A DNA stretch of 34,046 nucleotides. It comes from Spirochaetes bacterium GWB1_27_13 (GTDB taxonomy: Bacteria > Spirochaetota > GWE2-31-10 > MWDO01). The stretch spans positions 6,634 to 40,679 of the forward strand of contig MIAN01000172.1 of assembly GCA_001829125.1 (NCBI GenBank), read 5' to 3'. The notes below the pieces were generated by a model that saw only the letters and a program-made list of their open reading frames with translations, was not told the DNA's origin and made no database searches. The position numbers and the translations under genes are program-made. Of this stretch, positions 15,257 through 23,533 are shown one piece after another (positions within the stretch are counted from its first letter, which is position 1; every line of letters begins with the position of its first letter).

Positions 15257-18200
15257 TTATAAATCAATATATCTAACATTATTATAAAAAGTAGCCTCTT
15301 TCTTTTTTTGCCACTCTTCTATAATATCATCTTTAACGCCCCATTCTTTTAAAACTTTTGCTATTCTTACCAATTTTTCAAATATATAAGAAATATCATA
15401 GTTTATTAATTCTTCCAAATTTTTATAAGAATTTAAAATTAATTTGTATTCTTCAATAAAATTTTTAATCTCTGGATTATCTTTATGCCTTTCTAATATA
15501 TAACAAAAGTAATCTAAGCCAGCCTCCAATTTCGGTTCTTTTTTGAATATTATTTTATTTATTAGAAGTTTATAATCATTAATATATCTTTTATCAAAAT
15601 CATAAAAACCAAAATTTAACTCATCATAAGCCATAATTACTGTTTTTTCATTATCAGATAATAAACCATTTGTTATATTATCAAAACCAGTAATCTCTTT
15701 ATATATTCTTTTTAGTTCTTCATAAGTTGAAACATAATCGTTTCTTGATTGTAAAAATTCTCTTTCTTCATCTAAAAATCGAAGCATTTCTTGGATTAAA
15801 CTATAATTATGGAATTCAAAATCATCAAGATGGATTTTTTCTAATTTATTTATTTTTTTTATTATATCTAAGAGTTTATCATATATTTTATTAATTTCTT
15901 CATTACTCCATTCTAAACCATTTTGAAAATCTATTGATTTCTTTGTTATTTTATAAGGAAAAATATAGTATACTCCATAATGATAATAGATGCATCTTTT
16001 CGCTTCTTCAGATATATCAAAACCTGTATCCCACAAATCTTTTTCATTTAATAGATTTTCTTTTATTTTATTATGAATATTTTTGTCAGATTTTGAAAAA
16101 TATAGTAAGTAATAGAATATTTCTCTATAATTCTTAGAATTTAATAAATCATTTATTTTTAAATATATTTTTTCTTTTTGGTTTTCATCTAAATATTTAT
16201 AAAATAAATTTATTTTTTTAAAATATATATATGGATTATTTTCTAAATTATCTATAAGGTAATCCAATTTCTTATTTATATCATTTTCTATTAATCTTAT
16301 ATTTTTATTATTTAGAATGTGATTTATAAATTCTGTCTTGACCTCATCATTTTCTTTTAATTTGATAAAGTCCTCTATTAGATTTATTAATAATTCTTTC
16401 TCTTCTATATGTACTAATGATTTTTCTACAAAACTTATTAAATATTTTTTATTATAATTATTATCTTCTGTATATAATTGTACTTCATTATTTTTTATTA
16501 ATTTCCAAAACTCATTAAAGAAATTTTTCCATTCATTATAAGGTAGAGTATTAAATAATGAAGTAATTATTACTATAAAATCTTTTCTTAATTCTTTTTT
16601 TTCATTATAATAATACCAAAAGTTTTTTTCTACAATTTTAAATAAATCCAATAATTGTTTATTATCTTTTTGTATTTTAATTATTTCTTCCATAATTTTT
16701 TCAAATAAATCAAAATCACTAGAATATTGTTTGTAATATTGTAAAGTTAAAAATAAAGATAAATAAAAAAGGTCTTTCTCAAAGTATATATTTTTAAAAT
16801 TGGTAAACCATTCTTCTTCTTTAATATTAATAAGCATATTTGAATTAAAAGGAAAACCAGATTCAAAAGACAATTTAATTAATCTTATTGTATCCATTAA
16901 TCTTTTTGTTTCATCATTTAAACCTAAGTTATGGGAGAATGAAATCAAATGTCGTTTTTTTTCAGATGGTTTAATATCCTCTTTTTTTTCTTCTTTTTTT
17001 AGATTTCCAAACAAATCACTTATTTTTATAAGATTATATTGTCTTAAATGGTTTCTTTTATTAAAATAAATATCTTTCATATTCTCATCATATTTTCTAT
17101 GAAAAAAAGGAACAAATTCATAAAACCATAATTGTTCAGATATAGGTTTATTATCAATATTTTTCTCTAATTCTTCTAATAATTCTAAAGATTTTTTATA
17201 GTATATTGGTATTTTAGTGTAACTCATTAATCCAATTTTTTTTATAACCCAACTAAAATTTAAATCAATATTTTCTTCTGGTTTCCAGTTATCAATACAT
17301 TCTATAAGATTTTTATAGTCAAGATTTATTGCGTAAAATAACAATTTATAGTAAGTTAATTTGTGTTTTTCTTCATTATCGAGATTTTTAGTGTTTAATC
17401 TATCAAAATATAGGCTAAATTTATATTTTTCATTTAATATCAAATTATTATCAAGTAAAACAAATAAAAATGAATGATATTCCTTCTTTTCTTCATTATC
17501 CAACAAATTATAATCTATTGTATCAAATATTTCTGTTAATTTATTAATCTCTTTTTCATCTATTGATAAACAAATTGGTAATAAATTAAAATTTATCAAA
17601 AAAGAAATTAGCCCAAAATATTTTAATTTATATTGACTATCAACAAAATCATATTTTCTTGTCAAATTTGATAATGAATATTTGCAGTAATCTCTTACAT
17701 CACTTCTATAATTTAATCTATTATGATAATATAATTTTTTCAATCTTTCATAATCTTTAATAACATTATCAATAGCAAAAACTTGTTCTTTAGTTTTATT
17801 ATAAATTGATTTCATTAAATTTATAAATTCTTCTTTATTTTCTTCATATAGAAATAAAAATAAATTTTCAAAAGATATTTTTATCTTTTCAGAGTATTGT
17901 ATTTTAGAAGAAATGTTATTTGATGATTTGTTTAAGAAATTAAATATTTCATCCTCTAATAAACAAATTCTTTGTATCCCCATATTTTTATACCACAATC
18001 CCAACTCTTCTGAAATTGGTTTGTTATCTATATCAATAAGATATATTTTAGGCTCTTTATTTTCATTTTTAATTAATATATCTTGTACCCAATTGACCCA
18101 AGACGTAAAATTAGGGTCATTGCCAGAAAAACCAACTAGCATAAATTTTTCTTGTAGTAATGCGATTCTCATCAATTGAGTAAATGCCTCATGTTTTTTT

Positions 18201-18862
18201 GGATATTCTTCATAATCTTCTTTAGAGATAATATACTGAGTATATCTATCATTATCAAATCCATATTCTTCTTTTCTATCTTCTTTTCTAAGAGTTCCAT
18301 GAACTTTTATTATTCTATTTTTATTTCCAATTGAAAGATCAGAAGAATTTAATATAGCATCTTTTTCATATTTGTAATTTATTTCTTCATTTGCCTGTTC
18401 TAATAAGGTATCATAATTTGTCGTATAAACATTATTCCAGTTTAATAAAAGTAATTCTTTATGAATTTTTAATTCTTCTTCATTACATTTATCTATTTTC
18501 TGAAATTTATTTTCTATATAAATACTAATTGCTTCTTTTCTACCTTTTAGTTTTATATATTTGGATACTATTTCTAAATAACCTTCTCTTTGAATAATTT
18601 TCTTTACTGCATTTTCTTCAAATTTTTCCTTACTAATTTCTTCTTCATTATTTTGTTTATTTCTATAATTTAAATATCTAAAATATTTTTCTTCTATTTC
18701 ATCCTCATATAATTCTAAAACCATATCATACAAAAGTTCATCCCATGATGGAAATTCTTTTTTAGCATTTTTACTAAACCCAGCACCAATCATTACAGAC
18801 ATTTTCCCAGATATAAGTTCTTTCTTTAAATTTTCAAGTATTTCTATTTTTTCAGAGGACAT
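15257..18862 (-). CDS. Large SIR2-domain protein, probable anti-phage NADase (DSR-like)
   Basis: A 1201-residue protein with an N-terminal SIR2-like domain at about residues 8-300. It has SVMIGAGFSKNA (GAG at 26-28, dinucleotide binding), PSWDELL, YTTNYDTLLE with N149, IKVHGTLR with H188, and MLVGFSGNDPNF at about 241-252. N149 and H188 correspond to the Asn and His required for NAD cleavage in defence-associated sirtuins. The remaining 900 residues are helical, Lys/Glu/Asn/Tyr-rich and unrecognised, as in DSR1/DSR2 proteins whose long C-terminus senses phage proteins. AAAGGAGA precedes ATG 18862. The gene is isolated, with about 130 non-coding bases on each side, and separates dnaX from ybaB-recR. 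It looks even more AT-rich than its neighbours, suggesting acquisition. The defence role is inferred from the family. Confidence 0.85.
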   Translation of the reverse strand: MSSEKIEILENLKKELISGKMSVMIGAGFSKNAKKEFPSWDELLYDMVLELYEDEIEEKYFRYLNYRNKQNNEEEISKEKFEENAVKKIIQREGYLEIVSKYIKLKGRKEAISIYIENKFQKIDKCNEEELKIHKELLLLNWNNVYTTNYDTLLEQANEEINYKYEKDAILNSSDLSIGNKNRIIKVHGTLRKEDRKEEYGFDNDRYTQYIISKEDYEEYPKKHEAFTQLMRIALLQEKFMLVGFSGNDPNFTSWVNWVQDILIKNENKEPKIYLIDIDNKPISEELGLWYKNMGIQRICLLEDEIFNFLNKSSNNISSKIQYSEKIKISFENLFLFLYEENKEEFINLMKSIYNKTKEQVFAIDNVIKDYERLKKLYYHNRLNYRSDVRDYCKYSLSNLTRKYDFVDSQYKLKYFGLISFLINFNLLPICLSIDEKEINKLTEIFDTIDYNLLDNEEKKEYHSFLFVLLDNNLILNEKYKFSLYFDRLNTKNLDNEEKHKLTYYKLLFYAINLDYKNLIECIDNWKPEENIDLNFSWVIKKIGLMSYTKIPIYYKKSLELLEELEKNIDNKPISEQLWFYEFVPFFHRKYDENMKDIYFNKRNHLRQYNLIKISDLFGNLKKEEKKEDIKPSEKKRHLISFSHNLGLNDETKRLMDTIRLIKLSFESGFPFNSNMLINIKEEEWFTNFKNIYFEKDLFYLSLFLTLQYYKQYSSDFDLFEKIMEEIIKIQKDNKQLLDLFKIVEKNFWYYYNEKKELRKDFIVIITSLFNTLPYNEWKNFFNEFWKLIKNNEVQLYTEDNNYNKKYLISFVEKSLVHIEEKELLINLIEDFIKLKENDEVKTEFINHILNNKNIRLIENDINKKLDYLIDNLENNPYIYFKKINLFYKYLDENQKEKIYLKINDLLNSKNYREIFYYLLYFSKSDKNIHNKIKENLLNEKDLWDTGFDISEEAKRCIYYHYGVYYIFPYKITKKSIDFQNGLEWSNEEINKIYDKLLDIIKKINKLEKIHLDDFEFHNYSLIQEMLRFLDEEREFLQSRNDYVSTYEELKRIYKEITGFDNITNGLLSDNEKTVIMAYDELNFGFYDFDKRYINDYKLLINKIIFKKEPKLEAGLDYFCYILERHKDNPEIKNFIEEYKLILNSYKNLEELINYDISYIFEKLVRIAKVLKEWGVKDDIIEEWQKKKEATFYNNVRYIDL

Positions 18863-18894
18863 TTATTTCTCCTTTTAATATAAAGAAAACAATG

Positions 18895-18923
18895 ATTATA
18901 TTTTAATACAAAAAATAAATAAA
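18895..18923 (-). promoter_or_regulatory. Possible promoter of the SIR2 gene
   Basis: A perfect TATAAT on the minus strand (18895-18900) has only a poor -35 (TTTATT, 18918-18923) at 17 bases. The start would be near 18888, about 26 bases before the SIR2 ATG. A weak promoter would suit low basal expression of a toxic NADase, but this is inference. Confidence 0.4.
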
Positions 18924-18994
18924 TTCAAATTTGATTTATATTTTCCAGAAGGGCAGGGGTTTACATTTTTTTTAAACAAATAATAAAACAATAA

Positions 18995-20569
18995 TCAATA
19001 CATCTCTTTCCCATTAAATATTTCTTTTACTCTCGAAGCATTTATTTCTCCGACAGTTTTTGGTCTTTGTTGTTTTAATTCGGGTTTGTATTCTACTTTT
19101 ATATTGTATTCTTTGCCTATTATTAAAGAAGCTTCTTTAGTGAGCAAATCATTATATTTTAATGCAGTGTCATAATACATCTGATGACAAAAATATAGTA
19201 TCATTGTATTACCTTGTTCTTCAATAGAAAACACATTATTTAAAGCAGCGATTAATTGAAAATTTGTGTGAGGTATATTATTTTTTATAATTTTTAAAAT
19301 TTCGCTTTTTTCAACATTCACTTTAACATTGACATTTTTTTGTGACGGTTGTTCTTGTTGAATAGGCTGAATATTTTCTTCTTCTATAATCGTTGCAGGA
19401 ATTGACATCGTCATTTTTTGATTAGGATTAATTAATTGATTTCTTATTTTTTCGAGTTCGAGTAGAATTGCTTTTGGTCTAATTAATTCTTTATACTTAA
19501 GCAATTTTAAAAGACATATTTCTATTTCTGTTTGTATATCAATAGAATACCTTGTTTTTTCATAAGTACTAAAAAGTATTTCCAAAATATTCTCTAAGTC
19601 GTCATAAGAAAATGATGAAATGAGTTTATCATCATACACTTGTGAATTAAACCCAAATACTTTATTTGAAGAAAGATTTAATTTTTTTAACATTATGTTT
19701 CTAAAAAACTTTATCATTTCAGATATAATTTGCTCTGGAGAAATTCCTGTTTCTATTAAAGAAAAATATTCTTTTAATAAATCTTCTCTATCTTTGTTTA
19801 CAATAGTTCTTATTAGAATAGAAATTTTTTCTTCACCAACAATTCCAAGTTTTTCTTGAATTCTTTTTAGTGTAATATTAGCATCACAAAAAGAAATAAC
19901 TTGATCAAGTAAAGTATAAGAGTCCCTCATTGACCCTTTGCCTTCAGTGGCTATCCATTTTATCGCATCTTCTTCATATTTTACATTTTGTCTTTCAAGA
20001 ACTTTTATTAAGGACTTCGCAATTAATTCTTGTGGAATAAGTCTTAAATTAAATTGTTGACATCTTGATCTGATCGTCGGTAAAACTTTATTTATTTCTG
20101 TTGTAGCAAAAATAAAAACAACACCTTTTGGCGGTTCTTCAATTGTTTTGAGTAATGCGTTAAATGCACTTTTTGACAACATGTGAACTTCGTCAATTAT
20201 ATAGACTTTATATTTAGAATTTATTGGCGGATAGAGAATTTCTTCCTGAATTACCCTAATATCATTTATACTTGTATTTGATGCTCCATCTATTTCTATA
20301 ACATCAGAGTTACTTCCATTTGTTATAGAAACACAATTTTCACATTTATTACACGGGTTATCTGTCGGTCCATTTATACAATTTAATGCTTTTGCAATAA
20401 TTCTTGCGGTCGATGTTTTACCACACCCACGAGGACCACTTAACAAATAAGCATTAGGAATTCTTTTGTTTTGTATAGAATTTTTTAGTGTAGTAGAAAC
20501 AAATTCCTGTCCAATCACTTCATCAAATGACTGAGGTCTAAATTTAGTTGCTGTAATTTCGTATGACAT
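18995..20569 (-). CDS. dnaX: DNA polymerase III subunit gamma/tau
   Basis: A 524-residue clamp-loader ATPase. It has Walker A GPRGCGKT (residues 45-52), a zinc module with C64, C73, C76 and C79, Walker B VYIIDEVHML, sensor 1 ATTEINKVLPTI and the SRC arginine-finger motif in TIRSRCQQF. The collar domain follows to about residue 370. After a short Gln-rich linker (about 390-415) there is a C-terminal domain that could contact the polymerase alpha subunit. The ATG at 20569 has a modest AAGGGA upstream and lies inside the 3' end of a 44-codon frame, so initiation may be coupled. The usual downstream partner ybaB is displaced by the SIR2 gene. Confidence 0.96.
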   Translation of the reverse strand: MSYEITATKFRPQSFDEVIGQEFVSTTLKNSIQNKRIPNAYLLSGPRGCGKTSTARIIAKALNCINGPTDNPCNKCENCVSITNGSNSDVIEIDGASNTSINDIRVIQEEILYPPINSKYKVYIIDEVHMLSKSAFNALLKTIEEPPKGVVFIFATTEINKVLPTIRSRCQQFNLRLIPQELIAKSLIKVLERQNVKYEEDAIKWIATEGKGSMRDSYTLLDQVISFCDANITLKRIQEKLGIVGEEKISILIRTIVNKDREDLLKEYFSLIETGISPEQIISEMIKFFRNIMLKKLNLSSNKVFGFNSQVYDDKLISSFSYDDLENILEILFSTYEKTRYSIDIQTEIEICLLKLLKYKELIRPKAILLELEKIRNQLINPNQKMTMSIPATIIEEENIQPIQQEQPSQKNVNVKVNVEKSEILKIIKNNIPHTNFQLIAALNNVFSIEEQGNTMILYFCHQMYYDTALKYNDLLTKEASLIIGKEYNIKVEYKPELKQQRPKTVGEINASRVKEIFNGKEMY

Positions 20570-20678
20570 TTTTATCCCTTGTTAGTATATCAAAACTTTT
20601 TAATTTATTATTATTTATTTCTAATATAAGAGAAGATGCTTGAGTTGTTTTTATTTCATTAAATTTTGTTTTTATCAT
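20544..20678 (-). CDS. Possible 44-residue leader ORF upstream of dnaX
   Basis: ATG 20678 has AAGG 6 bases upstream and directly follows the predicted promoter. The frame ends 26 bases inside dnaX. The peptide begins MIKTKFNEIK and includes TTQASSLILEINNNKLKSF, a pattern faintly like the start of Panacea/GepA-type domains (TQAAxxLL-x-xGGxM), then stops. It may be a coupling leader peptide, a truncated remnant or simply chance. The evidence is the ribosome binding site and position only. Confidence 0.35.
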   Translation of the reverse strand: MIKTKFNEIKTTQASSLILEINNNKLKSFDILTRDKNVIRNYSN

Positions 20679-20694
20679 AGACATCCTTTTTATA

Positions 20695-20723
20695 TATATA
20701 CGATAAAAAGTAATATTAGACAA
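20695..20723 (-). promoter_or_regulatory. Promoter of the dnaX region
   Basis: On the minus strand: TTGTCT (20718-20723), 17-base spacer, TATATA (20695-20700). The start would be near 20688, just before the small leader ORF and about 120 bases before the dnaX ATG. Confidence 0.55.
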
Positions 20724-20862
20724 TTTGAACAATCGTTAATATAACATAATATAATTCATTTTATCATAATTTTTACAATTTTAAACAAAATAAATTGTAA
20801 AAATTATTTTCAGAAATTTTAAATAAAAAATTTAATATGATTTTGTGTAAAAGAAAAGAAAA

Positions 20863-20987
20863 CCTCTTTAACTCCCTCTGAGCAGTTTAAGTACGATAAA
20901 CCTATACCTACCGTTGCTACCTTCCGGTCCTGGCGGGATTTGGAAAGTTTTAACTACTTAATACCCAAAGATCACCGCTAAAGAGGC
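20863..20987 (-). ncRNA. ffs: Signal recognition particle RNA (4.5S type)
   Basis: The minus strand contains the SRP domain IV core CAGGACCGGAAGGTAGCAA, with the GGAA-type tetraloop and the asymmetric internal loop bound by Ffh. The ends pair as CCTCTTTA (20863-20870, plus) with TAAAGAGG (20979-20986), which closes a hairpin of about 125 nt. A T-rich tail (TTTTCTTTTCTTTT on the minus strand) follows the closing stem and probably ends the transcript. It lies 5 bases downstream of tRNA-Ser(CGA), so it is likely processed from the tRNA transcript. Exact ends are set by pairing only. Confidence 0.93.
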
Positions 20988-20992
20988 AAATT

Positions 20993-21078
20993 CGGAGAAA
21001 GAGGGATTCGAACCCTCGGTGCTAAATTAGCACAACGGATTTCGAGTCCGTCCGATTAAACCACTCTCGCATCTCTCC
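20993..21078 (-). tRNA. tRNA-Ser (CGA)
   Basis: A class II tRNA of 86 nt including discriminator G. The acceptor GGAGAGA pairs with TTTCTCC (one G-U). The anticodon loop reads CTCGAAA, giving anticodon CGA for UCG codons. A long variable arm (TTGTGCTAATTTAGCAC) and T-arm GGTTCGAATCC are present. CCA is not encoded. Confidence 0.95.
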
Positions 21079-21091
21079 CCAATTGGCATTT

Positions 21092-21165
21092 TGAGCCTAA
21101 GAGGATTCGAACCTCCGACCCTTAGATCCGCAATCTAATGCTCTATCCAACTGAGCTATAGGCTC
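21092..21165 (-). tRNA. tRNA-Arg (GCG)
   Basis: A class I tRNA of 74 nt including discriminator A. Acceptor GAGCCTA/TAGGCTC, D-arm with GGATAGAGC (A20-type Arg identity base), anticodon stem TTAGA/TCTAA with loop TTGCGGA, so the anticodon is GCG (CGC and CGU codons). Most bacteria encode ACG here. No CCA is encoded. Confidence 0.93.
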
Positions 21166-21174
21166 AGATTCTTT

Positions 21175-21261
21175 CGGAAAGTGGGGGATTCGAACCCCCG
21201 GTATGCGTTAACATACACACGATTTCCAATCGTGCTCCTTCAACCACTCAGACAACTTTCC
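21175..21261 (-). tRNA. tRNA-Ser (GGA)
   Basis: A class II tRNA of 87 nt with discriminator G. Acceptor GGAAAGT/ACTTTCC, anticodon stem CACGA/TCGTG, loop TTGGAAA, anticodon GGA for UCC and UCU. A long variable arm is present. No encoded CCA. Confidence 0.95.
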
Positions 21262-21289
21262 TCTTTATAATAATATATAAATAAAAAAA

Positions 21290-21378
21290 CGGAGAGGAAG
21301 GGATTCGAACCCTTGGTACCCGTTTAAGAGTACAACTCCTTAGCAGGGAGTCCGATTCGACCACTCTCGCACCTCTCC
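21290..21378 (-). tRNA. tRNA-Ser (GCU)
   Basis: A class II tRNA of 89 nt with discriminator G. Acceptor GGAGAGG/CCTCTCC, anticodon stem ACTCC/GGAGT, loop CTGCTAA, anticodon GCT for AGC and AGU. A long variable arm is present. No encoded CCA; the gene is followed at once by seven T on the minus strand. Confidence 0.95.
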
Positions 21379-21508
21379 AGTCGTTATCAAAAATACGCCG
21401 AAAACCTTTTAATGAATTTGATTTTATGAATGTATAATTAAATTATTAAAATTGATTATAAAAAATCTTCGGTATATAATGTAAGTAAAACTTGTTGTAT
21501 AAAAAAAT

Positions 21509-21593
21509 CGGAGAGAGAGGGATTCGAACCCCCGGAGGTGTGACCCTCAACGGTTTTCAAGACCGCCTCCATCAACCACTCGGACATCTCTCC
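21509..21593 (-). tRNA. tRNA-Ser (UGA)
   Basis: A class II tRNA of 85 nt with discriminator G. Acceptor GGAGAGA/TCTCTCC, anticodon loop CTTGAAA, anticodon TGA for UCA and wobble UCN. It is the first gene of the cluster, about 10 bases after the predicted start site, and is separated from tRNA-Ser(GCU) by about 130 AT-rich bases with no convincing signal. Confidence 0.95.
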
Positions 21594-21609
21594 ATTTATT
21601 TATACTGTT

Positions 21610-21638
21610 AATATATATGTTCTTTAAAAACTTGTCAA
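21610..21638 (-). promoter_or_regulatory. Strong promoter of the tRNA/SRP RNA cluster
   Basis: On the minus strand: consensus TTGACA (21633-21638), 17-base spacer, TATATT (21610-21615). Its position 17 bases before tRNA-Ser(UGA) fits a stable-RNA promoter. It is one of the best promoter matches in the window. Confidence 0.8.
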
Positions 21639-21639
21639 G

Positions 21640-21681
21640 AAAAAATTAACAGTTTTTTTAAAATTTTTTATTCAACTGTTA
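21640..21681 (-). terminator. Terminator after glmS
   Basis: On the minus strand TAACAGTT (21674-21681) pairs with AACTGTTA (21647-21654). The 19-base interior can pair further through AAAAAATTTT, and the stem is followed by AATTTTTTC. The left arm lies in the last codons of glmS. It separates glmS from the tRNA promoter immediately downstream. Confidence 0.6.
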
Positions 21682-23494
21682 CTGATTTTGCAAGATTTCT
21701 TGGTTTGTCAATATCACAGCCCAAATTTTTTGCTATATAATATGAAAGCAATTGCAATGGAATAATTGTTAATAATGATGAAAATATACTCTCTGTTTCT
21801 GGAATAACAATCACATCATCAGCAATTCCTTTTATTTTTTTTACATTCTTTTCATTACAGATTGATAAGATTATTCCTCCCCTTGCTCTTACCTCTTGCA
21901 TATTGGAGAATGTTTTTTCAAATAAATGATCGTCTGGCATTATAAAAATCACTGGCGTTTTTTTATCAATTAAAGCAATTGGACCATGTTTGATTTCTCC
22001 AGCAGGAACACCCTCTGCATGTAAATAACTAATTTCTTTTAATTTTAAAGCACCTTCCAATGCGACAGGATAACTAAGTCCACGTCCTAAGAATAAAAAA
22101 TTATCAAGTTTTGTATATTTTTCTGCAATATTTTCAATATATTTTGAATTGTTTAATATCTCTTGAACTTTGTTTGGAAGCATCTCTATCTCTGATACAA
22201 GCTCAATTCCTCTAAATTGTCCCAAATCTCTCATTCTACCAATAAGTGTTGCAAATAAATAAAACGCAATCAATTGGGAAGTAAAGGCTTTTGTCGAAGC
22301 AACTGCAACCTCAGGACCAGAATGTACATAAACTCCACCATTACTTTCACGAGGTATTGTACTTCCAACGACATTACATATTCCCAAAACCTTTGCTCCT
22401 TTTCGTTGAATCTCTCTCATTGCAAAAAGTGTATCAATCGTTTCTCCTGATTGGCTTACTGCAAAAGAAATAGTTCCTTTTTCTATGATTGGATTTTTAT
22501 ATCTAAACTCTGATGCGATCTCTACTCTTGTTGCAACGCGAGCAAGTTCTTCTATAACATAAGACCCGACAAGCCCTGCATGGTAACTTGTACCGCAAGC
22601 AATTATATTTACTCTTTCTATATTAAATAATTCTTGAGGTGTTAGATTTAGTCCACCAAGTTTTACTGTTCCAATATTTTGTATAATCCTACCAGCAAAG
22701 GCTCGTCTTATACTCTCAGGTTGTTCAAAAATTTCTTTTAACATGTAATGAGAAAAATCACCTTTGTCTAAAGCAGTCTGATCCCAATCAATTGTATTAA
22801 CTTTTTTTTGAATTGATTCGAGTCTAAAATTTTTTGTTATATATTGTTTCTTTTCTATTTTTGCAATTTCATAATCTTCAAGATAAACAACTTGTTTTGT
22901 ATAACCCAAAAATGCGTTGGCATCACTTGCAACAAACATTTCGTTTTCGCCTATTCCAATAATTAATGGACTTCCTTTTCTTGCAACCATTATATAGTCT
23001 GGTTCGGAAAGACAAATTGCAAGAATACCATAAGCACCTTCAAGTTGTTGAAGTGTCTTATAAAAAGTTTCTTCAAAGTTACCATTATAATTTTTTTCGA
23101 GTAAATAAGCGATGACCTCAGAATCTGTTTCACTTCTAAAAGTATAACCTTCATCAATTAATTTTTTCTTTAATTCTATATAATTTTCAATTATCCCATT
23201 ATGTATTATTGATATTTTACCATTTTGACTTAAATGAGGGTGGGCATTTTTATCACTTACTCCTCCATGAGTTGCCCATCTTGTATGACCAATACCAATT
23301 TTTCCGGACAATTCTTTTGGAAGAATCGCTTCCATATTATAAATTTTACCTTCTTTTTTATATGTCAAAATTTCTTTTTCTTTTATTATAGAAATTCCAG
23401 AAGAATCATAACCTCTATATTCAAGTCTTTTCAAACCTTCTACTATAATTGGCACACAATTATTTTCACCAATATAACCAACTATTCCACACAT
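21668..23494 (-). CDS. glmS: Glutamine-fructose-6-phosphate aminotransferase
   Basis: A 608-residue enzyme making glucosamine-6-phosphate for peptidoglycan and lipopolysaccharide. The N-terminal glutaminase begins MCGIVGYIG with nucleophile C2 and contains GHTRWATHG and HNGIIENY. Two SIS domains follow, with CGTSYHAG and SQSGETIDT in the first and EGVPAGEIKHGPIALI in the second. The C-terminal KPRNLAKSVTVE is the family signature for the ring-closing and ammonia-channel tail. The length is normal. AAGGAG precedes ATG 23494 by 7 bases. The gene starts 40 bases after the M23 gene, too close for a glmS ribozyme. Confidence 0.97.
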   Translation of the reverse strand: MCGIVGYIGENNCVPIIVEGLKRLEYRGYDSSGISIIKEKEILTYKKEGKIYNMEAILPKELSGKIGIGHTRWATHGGVSDKNAHPHLSQNGKISIIHNGIIENYIELKKKLIDEGYTFRSETDSEVIAYLLEKNYNGNFEETFYKTLQQLEGAYGILAICLSEPDYIMVARKGSPLIIGIGENEMFVASDANAFLGYTKQVVYLEDYEIAKIEKKQYITKNFRLESIQKKVNTIDWDQTALDKGDFSHYMLKEIFEQPESIRRAFAGRIIQNIGTVKLGGLNLTPQELFNIERVNIIACGTSYHAGLVGSYVIEELARVATRVEIASEFRYKNPIIEKGTISFAVSQSGETIDTLFAMREIQRKGAKVLGICNVVGSTIPRESNGGVYVHSGPEVAVASTKAFTSQLIAFYLFATLIGRMRDLGQFRGIELVSEIEMLPNKVQEILNNSKYIENIAEKYTKLDNFLFLGRGLSYPVALEGALKLKEISYLHAEGVPAGEIKHGPIALIDKKTPVIFIMPDDHLFEKTFSNMQEVRARGGIILSICNEKNVKKIKGIADDVIVIPETESIFSSLLTIIPLQLLSYYIAKNLGCDIDKPRNLAKSVTVE

Positions 23495-23533
23495 TTATAT
23501 CTCCTTGCCATAATTATCGATTTTTTTTTATTT

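Noticed and set aside
15091-15279. Minus-strand frame of 62 codons overlapping ybaB and the SIR2 gene end
   Set aside because: It crosses the ybaB promoter and start in another frame and has no ribosome binding site.
19305-19312. AAAAAAG run in dnaX as a programmed frameshift site producing gamma
   Set aside because: The zero frame reads GAA AAA AGC, not the X-XXY-YYZ phase needed for E. coli-type slippage, and no stem or internal ribosome binding stimulator was evident. Polymerase slippage on six A cannot be excluded.
23495-23533. glmS ribozyme/riboswitch
   Set aside because: Only 39 bases separate glmS from the upstream gene, and no ribozyme core is present.
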